Below, piece after piece: positions 47,701-56,700 of a DNA stretch of 64,000 bases. The DNA comes from Gambelia wislizenii. Its lineage: Eukaryota > Chordata > Lepidosauria > Squamata > Crotaphytidae. Both the position numbers and the translations under genes were made by a program. The notes under the pieces are model-generated. The model saw only the letters and a program-made list of their open reading frames with translations, searched no databases and had not been told where the DNA came from. The stretch covers positions 68,851,001 to 68,915,000 of the forward strand of contig JAUMIR010000004.1 in assembly GCA_030847615.1 (NCBI GenBank), read 5' to 3'. The stretch's first letter is position 1. Each line of letters opens with the position of its first letter.

Positions 47701-50700
47701 TGATTATGGAGATTTTGAAAAATGGTCTTATTGGGGCTAGGGGATTAAAATGTTAAGGTTTCTTGGTGCCACTTTCAAGAGTTTGTTTTGTTTTGGTCAA
47801 GCCACTTCTGTGTTTTATTATGATGATTAAAAGCGGGATCTGCTTCCTTACTACGGAAGGTTTTATTTTCATCTCTAATTTACTAGAGCTAATATTTACT
47901 GTGGCTTCTAAAGCACAACTGAGAAAGTAACAAAGATTCTGTTTTTCCTCAGGAAAGGCCACACCCTCACCAGCAGTGAAGTGAGAAGCACCATCATCAA
48001 TTACGTAAAAAATAATGAGTTGGTTGATGAAACCAATAAAAAGTATGTAAGAATTAAAACCTCCTTGAGCAGAGAGATCAGAATATCAACCTCATTGCTC
48101 TATTAATTAACAGAATAGTTGAAGGAGCAATTTTGCATTGTGAAGTCGAAGGCTTTCATGGTTGGCATCTGTAGATTTTCCTTGGGTTTTTTTCTGGGCT
48201 GTGAGGCTGTGTTCTGGAGTAGTTTCTTTCTGATATTTTGCCTGCATCTGTGGCTGGCATCCTTGGAGAATGGTTGTGTAGGTGTGTGTGTAGAGTTTAT
48301 ATGCTGTGAACCCCTATTGGGGAGGATATGTAAATTTGTGTAATTGGAATGGTTAGTTTCTGGGTATAGAAATGCAAGGCTCATTAGTGTCTGTTTGGCT
48401 AATGGTTGGTTGATGGGCCATTATCTGCTGGGAATCCCCCTGTCCCTGGGTGGAATTGTTTTGTAACTGTTGGGTTTTGATTCTATTGTATTTCAAAACT
48501 GGGAACCAGATTTTGTTTACTTTTACGGTTTCTTCTTTCCTGTTGAAGTTGTCCACGTGTTTGTGGCAAAGAGGAGATTAAAATCCCCACAGGCCAACCG
48601 GATAGTTTCAGAGCTCTATATGGTAGAAATTCAGTACAGCATCAAAATAGACTAAAAGTACTAAAAATGTCTAAAAACTACATTGTTACAAAAGAATATG
48701 CAGGACTCCCTGAGAGGGAGTTCTCCCACTATCAAAACATGGTGAGGTGAGATGGAAAACTAACCATTCCAATTACACAAATTTACATATCCTCCCCAAT
48801 AGGGGTTCACAGCATATAAACTCTACACACACATCTACACAACCATTCTCTGAGGATGCCAGCCACAGATGCAGGCGAAACGTCAGAAAGAAACTACTCC
48901 AAAACACAGCCTCACAGCTCAGAAAAAGACCAAGGCAAATCTAAAATTTTGCACTGTACTTTTCTATGTCTCTGTTATAGCACCTTTTAACACCAAATCC
49001 CAAATGTGGTAAGAACTATTAGAAAGGTTGGGTACTTTTCTCTAACCTGAGCCCTCATATGCCAAACTTGAACAAGCAGATATAAAGATTGAGTGACCTG
49101 TCCCCTTCTTGAGTCCATCTGTACTGTACATGGGGACGAACATATAGCAAGGCCCCAGTGCAGGGTGAACTATGCTCAGATGGTGATCCAGACCCCATGC
49201 AACACACTGCAAGATGTATACATATGTGTCCTAACAGTGTGCCTAACTGAATAAATATGTGGCTGTTAAGTTGTCCTTCTGTTCTCAAATTATTTGAGAC
49301 TGCCACCTGGCTAAAGAAATTATGTCTGCAATGAGCTCTCTCTCTCAATTAACAAACAGAAGTGAAAACATATTAAATGAGCAAAATATTTTGGCTTCTG
49401 CCTTCAGTTGCTAAATTTTCACCTTCATTTTTTAGTTCTGTTTGTAAATTGCACACTCACATATATACACACTAGTTATAGGTATAGCTCAGTTAAGAAA
49501 GGATTTCCTGATTGATTTAAGCACAGCTTTTTAAAGATGGTTGATTGTGTATAATAGGATATACAATATATAAAAACAGCAGATGGCAGGCGGTGTTCTG
49601 TCCTGTGAGAGAGAAAACTGGGAATACCTCTTCTAGGATGAAGCGTGCAGCAATATATGGAAGCTTGTACGAATTGTCCTAAAAATAGAAGCAACATGCT
49701 TTTTAAATTCATTAGTATTGTTTATTGCTCTGACCTGTCAACTTTCAACTTCCATATACTGTGTGTCCCACATATATTGGAGCCTGTATATCAGGTGTGG
49801 GGGGCTGCTCCGGGGCCCGTATGCAGACTGCCATTCATGTTTTGTGTTTCTCTCCATCTCTAGATGTACTATATTGCCCTTTTCATGCCTCCCTGCAAAA
49901 GGGTGAATTGCCTCTTCTGAAAGACTTTAAGAGGCAATTCATCCTTTAAATAGGCCGGAGAGGCATTGTTTAACATCAAGATAAATAAATAATAAAAACT
50001 AAAGGTAACAGATTCTCCTGATTTTTCAAAACTAGAGCAGACTCAAAGAGTTGGAAGGGAGCCTATGGGCAATCAGGTCAACCTTCTGTTCAATACAGGA
50101 TCTCCAGTTACAGCATCCCCAGCAGGTAGCTGTCCAGACTCTTTTTGAAGACACCCAGAGAAGGAGACCCCACTACCTTACTAAGGCAATTGGTTCCATT
50201 GCTGAACGGCTCTTACTGTCAAGAATTCCCTTCTAATGTTCAATCAAAATCTACTCTCCTGTAACTTCAAACCATTAGACCTGATCCTACCCTCTGAGGC
50301 AGCAGAAAACAAGCCTGTACCCTCCTCTTTGTGGCAGCCCTTGAGGTATTAAAAGAATCTTCTTTTAATACCTCAGTCTTCTCTTCATCATGGTGAACGT
50401 GCCCAGCTCCTTCAACCTCTTCTCATAGTTCTGTTCTCCACTCCTTTTATCATCCTTCTTGCCCTTCTGTGAGCCCATTCCAATTTGTCTATATCCTTCT
50501 TAAAATGAGGCACCCAGAATTGAACACAGTACTCCAGATGAGGCTTGAACATCACAGAATATAGTGGGACTATTACTTTATCTTGACTTGGAAACTATAG
50601 TTCTATTAATGCAAGATAAGATAGCATTTGCCTTCTTTGCTGCAGCATCACATTGTTGGCTCATGTTCAATTCATGATCAACAATAACCCCAAGGTCCTT

Positions 50701-53700
50701 TTCACATGTAGTATTGCTGAGTCAAGTAGCCCCATCCTATACCTGTGCATTTGGTTTTGGGGGCCTAATTACAGAATTTTGCATTTGTCTCTGTTGGATT
50801 TCATTTTGTGAATATGAGCCCATTTTTCTAGTTTATCTAGGTCCTTTTGAATTCTGTGCCTATCTTCCAATTTTAGCTACCCTTCCCAGTTTTGTATAAT
50901 CTGAAGATTTGATCAGGATTCCTTCCACCTGTCATCTAAATCATTGATAAAAAATATTGAAGAGCGTCGGCCTCAGGACAGAACCCTGTGGCATGCCACT
51001 TGAGACCTCCTTCCAATCTGAAGTACAACCACTGATGACAACTCTTTGAGTACAGTTTCTCAACCAATTATGGATCTGATGGCGTTTCCATCTATTTCGT
51101 GTTTAGCCAGTTGCTAATATATACGAAATATCATGGGGGACCTTATCAAATGTTTTGCTGAAGTCCAGATAAATTACATCAGCAGCATTCCCACTATCTA
51201 CAAAAATAGCAAACTGATCAAAAATGAATATAAGGTTAGTTTGGCAGGATTTGTTCTTGAACCCATGCTCCCTCCTACTCATCACTGCATTATCATCAAG
51301 ATACCTGCAAACAGACTCCTGTATAATCTGTTTTTAATATTTTCTAGCATTACATGGTCACTCCCCCCTAAAGTACCAAGTGTTTTGATTCCAGTGGCCA
51401 ACTCTTCCCTGTTGGTTAGGGTCAAGTCCAGGATTGCTGATTCCCTTGTTCCTTCATCCACCTTTTGAAAGAGGAAGTTATTTGCAAGGCACATCGGGAA
51501 TTTGTTGGAGAGCTGATGCTTAGCAGTATTAATCACACAACAGATATCAGAATAATTGAAGTCCCCCATAATACCAGTTCTTGCTTCTTGGAGATTTCTG
51601 AGATTTGTTTCAGAAAATCATCATCTACCACCTTGTCTTGGTGGCCTGTACTAAACTCCTACCACAGTGTTTTTATTTCTGCCTCCATTTATTTTTACCC
51701 AAATGCTCTCCACTGGTCCAGTTTGATCATTCACATAGATTTCTGCATTATCATCAAGATACTTGCAAACAGACTCCTGTATAATCTGTTCTAATATTTT
51801 CTAGCATTATATGGTCACTCCCCCCTAAAGTACCAACTGTTTTGATTCCAGTGGCCAACTCTTCCCTATTGGTTAGGGTCAAGTCCAGGATTGCTGATTC
51901 CCTTGTTCCTTCATCCACCTTTTGAAGGAGGAAATTATTTGCAAGGCACATCGGGAATTTGTTGGAGAGCCAATGCTTAGCAGTGTTAATCACTCAACAG
52001 ATATCAGAATAATTGAAGTCCCCCATAATACCAGTTCTTGCTTCTTGGAGATTTCTGAGATTTGTTTCAGAAAATCATCATCCACCACCTTATCTTAGTG
52101 GCCTGTACTAAACTCCTACCACAGTGTTTTTATTTCTGCCTCCATTTATTTTTACCCAAATGCTCTCCACTGGTCCAGTTTGATCATTCACATAGATTTC
52201 TGTACAAGTGAATTTGTCTTTGTACGGATATCCACACGAGTGATCAATCTGGACCAGTGGAGAGCATTTGGGTAAAAATAAATGGAAAAGTGGGCTTCTG
52301 ATCACTTTGAGTTTTTTGGTGGGATTTTTTTGTCAGTCCATGTGGCTCCAGGAGGGTACCAAAGGAAGAAAATTTGTTCTTGGATCTTCTGCAGTTGCCC
52401 ACCCCTGTTCTAGATTATACTCTATACACTGATAAAGTGGGCTTTTAGTTCACAAAAATCCATGTTATAATTAAACTGTTGGTCTTAAAAGTGCCACAGG
52501 ATCCTATTTAAGTTATTTGAAATAGGCCCTCCCCTTCAAATGAGTAGCAGGCTTGCAATCGTTGTGACACCTTGACCCCTGTTTCTGAATTGGAGATTGA
52601 TATTTCTTGCCATGAAGATGTTGTTATGCAACCATCATAAATAAGTCATTGTAGAATGCTGGATTTTCCATAATAGGCTGTGAAGCAAAGACTGTAGCAT
52701 GTGTTGCCCATATAATAGTACAAAGACAGTTGGCTTTTAGGAGCCCTGTTGCTGCTTTCAACAAAGCACAAATTATTTTTAAAAAATCTGAAGAAATTGT
52801 GGAGTTATAACGAATTGATATAAATATGGTACTGTTCCCTGGCACATTAGAAAACAAAAATTATAAGCCCCCCTCATCATGTAACTTGATGCACTGCTGT
52901 AGAGTGTTGCATGTTCTTCACTTTATTGTATTCCCAATTCAGTGAGCAGAACATGGTGGCAGCCCATGTCCTCTTAATCAGCATTCTTTGATTACAGCTT
53001 TGTAAAGGTGAATCCTGTCTTATGTGACTGCCTGTTGAACAAATCAGAGCAAGATGAAATCTCAAAGCTCAAATGGGATGATCTCCTGAGCAGGTGAGGA
53101 GAGAGCAATTGCTGTTGCTGCTTTATATATTTTCTTCGATATTTCCTGTAGTGTAAGCCATTGCCCTGGGGGGTAGGGATGGGAGGCATCTATTATGCTT
53201 TTCTTTATATTGAGGTAATGTTAAGAGTGCCTTTAATGTTTACAGTAGAAAGACAGAGATGCTCTTTAGTGTACATATGGACAAACTTAGTGCATGGAGA
53301 ACCTAGATTTGTGTTGCTGTATAGTGTATCTACAGGGTGCAGTTGTTGCACATATGAATTTTATGAGACAGTGTGGATATAAACAATGTGCTCATGTGCT
53401 AAAACTCTCCATTCACTTTCTCCTCTTTGAAGCCAAGGCTATTAAACATTTTAAGAGAGTAATTGGAAATTAAGAGTTAGCATTCAGATACAAACATCTC
53501 TTTACCTGCTGGAGACACTTTAAAAAAAAAATAATTCTTGGCATTCTCCAAATGCCTTGTGATCTCTAAAGACTCATTCAATGCTTAACATGAAACTTAG
53601 GATCATAGAAGTCTAGAATCATACAGCTGGAAGGGACCACAAGGGCCATCCAGTCCAACTCCCTGCCTTGCAAGAATACACAACTAAAGTACTCCTAAAA

Positions 53701-56700
53701 GATGCTCACCCAACCTCTGTTTGAAAACCTCCAAAGATGGAGAGTCCGCCACCCTCTGAGGCAATCGATTCCACTGTTGAATAGCTCTTACAGTAAAACA
53801 TGGATGAGAGATCACTTGAATGAGAGATCTCCAGGTATGGCTAGGAATGAATCTTCCTGAAACCCTAGAGAGTCATTGCTGCTAGTCAGATTTAATAATA
53901 CAAACCAATGATCTGATTCATTATAAGTCACCTTCCTATGTTCTTGCTATGTGCCTTTCTGTTTGCAAGTTAGAGTTATTTGTTGCTTGATTTTTAGCTG
54001 GCGCCACTTCAGTCTGAGTTTACCTAAGGTTGATTGTGATGGTTTTTTTATTTGATTTATATTCTGAGGTGAAACTGAGTTTTAGATGAAACTGAGACTC
54101 AAGTCAGCTGGTAGGATTCGATTGTCTTCTGTTACAAAGCACACAGTTTTCTAAGAGAGAGTAACAACAATTTTCAAACCTAAAAAGAAAATTCTTTCCT
54201 GCAATACTCCTATTCCAGGATAGCATCATAACCTGGTGGCCTATTATGCATATTTTCCTGTAATTCTGTTGTGCTTCCCATGTGGATCCTTACATACAGC
54301 ATCCAGAATCTTCTAGTTAGATAAAAGCAAGGTGCATCGACTTTTGCTCTTTGAGGAAAAATTTGTTGTTATGTGCCTTCAAGTTGATTCTTACTTTTAT
54401 GGTGACCTTAGTACAGGGTTTTCTTGGCAATTATTTTTCAGAGGAGGCTTGTCATGGCTTTCATTCTCCAGCACTCAAACCACTACACCACATGGCTTTA
54501 TTTCAGTAGAAATACTTTGTACTTAAGTATGGGTGGGATCCAGTCTAGCCATTCTGTTGATAGAACTGCTTCAGTTGGCAGAACCAGGAAGAGTGTGATT
54601 CCTTCTCTCTCTCACCCACCTCCTCTTCCCTCCTTCAAAATTGCTCTGGAAAGCTAGTAAAACTTCTGGAGCAGTTTTTTGGACAGCATGGTGGCCTGCA
54701 GGGTTGAGTGGAGGAGAAAAAAGTTCAGTTGTACTGTTGGACAAACATCAGTGCAGCAGTGAATTTAAGTCTTTTACTGGAATGGTTAAGCCAATAATAC
54801 CAGATAAGCATAAATTTTAGTGCCAACTTTCTGGCAGGTGTCTGGACCAACTACAGCCCTTCCATCAGGTGACTTTTGCTGGACATGAACCTATTGTGAG
54901 AAAAGGAAACATAGATCATATTAAAATTACCGTAGCACAGAGATCATCCAACAAAAAGGTAAGGATGAAGTCTTCTGAGCACAGAGCTAAACTGCTGCTG
55001 CCGAGTCCATATGGGACTAAATGATCATTTGCTTGGGATTTCCTCAGGTCTGTTGGCTAAAACGTTTCCTGTGTTACTCCTGTCAGTGCAAGTCTTCTTA
55101 TTTGCCTTCTCAATGTAGAAGTCTTTAAGATAGGTTTTGGAAAAGTGAAGGAGCAGCTGCCTCAACTGAATTCTTTCAGGCCTTTTTTGTGTTTGGGGTG
55201 GGGGGAGGTGGATAGTATAAGCTTCCTTGCCTGGGCTTTGGGCGAGGTGGGTTTCAATTTGATCAGGGACACAATGGCATTCCCCCCCATCCCCCATTGT
55301 CCCCTAACTGCTATTTGCCTGTAGGGCACAAGATACAAGTACTCATGTTGGATTAACGGACTGTATCAGAACAAAGGCCCACAAGTGTCACCAAGTGCTT
55401 CATAACTGTGTCCATTTAATTGCCAACATACGTACTGCTTTTATTTATTTCCTATATAGATATACCTCTGTTAATGAAGTAGATGTGTTCCTGGGCTTTA
55501 CTTTAATAGAATGTTTGGTACCAGAGGTTGAAATAACATGGAAAGAATGGGGATAGATTCCTACACCACAAAAAAGAAGAGCTGTTCAAAATGTTTCAGT
55601 AAACTTTTTATACAAAACTAACAATATACAGCCTTTGTAAAATTCTGTAAAGTTTGTAAAAAGGAGCTCCTTTGTCAAAGGCTTTATTAACTGTGTGCCT
55701 ATAAGACGTAATAGGTGTGGTTGATATGATATGACCAAAGGATCTACATGCAACCTTTCCTATACTGCTTAGCTGATATGCAGTCCAAACGGAAATGATA
55801 TCATGAAAACTAGATAACTGTTTTCTGCTCCCATCATATAATACTCCACAGAGTAATAACATCTCTTTTGGCTGGCAGGTAACAATAATTAAGAATCTTG
55901 AGCTGTATGGTCTAGACCCAGAGGCTGTTGCCAGTATTCTCCAACAAAAAGTACAAGCTAGTGCCACTGTCACCACACTCCCAGGAGCCAAAGACAGAGC
56001 ACAAGTACAGATACAAGGCAATCAGATCAACCAACTTGCTAAGCTGCTGATAGGTAAGTATGTATGGCAAGCTCATAATAAGATTTCTTAGCAATTAAGA
56101 CTTCTATGTTTGGTCACCTGATCAGTTTGATAAATCATGTAAGTCTGAACATCATGGATGGGGGGGGGAGAATTTGATCCTCCAGAAGTTGCTAGAGTGC
56201 AACTCCCATCATCCCTCACAATCGTCTGTTTGCTGGGACTGATGGTTGCCGTTCAACATATGCATTTCCTCTCCTTGCTATTTATTTATATCACATTACA
56301 ATGTTATAGTGCTATATACTACTTTAACTACCATGACAACATCCTGTGGAATCCTAGGATTTGCAGTTTAGACTTTTCAGCCAGAGAGCTCTTGAGCCTC
56401 ACTAAACTAAAAACCCCAGGATTTCACAGGATGTCACCATGGCCGTTAAGTGGAATATAGTGCTATAACAGTGTAGTGTAATAAGGATCTAGGTCCATGC
56501 CAAAGTCAATCCTATTTTATTCAGTGGGACTTACTCCTAGATGCATGTGTATAGGATTACATCTGAGCAGAGCAATCTAAAAAGGTGGGAAGCAGATTTA
56601 ATTTTTTTTTCTCTGATTGGCCCTTTAAAAAAAAGTTTCCCTTTCTATTGACACTAACAGGAGAGAAAATAACTACAGCAGCTTCAGAGCTGGCGGTTTT

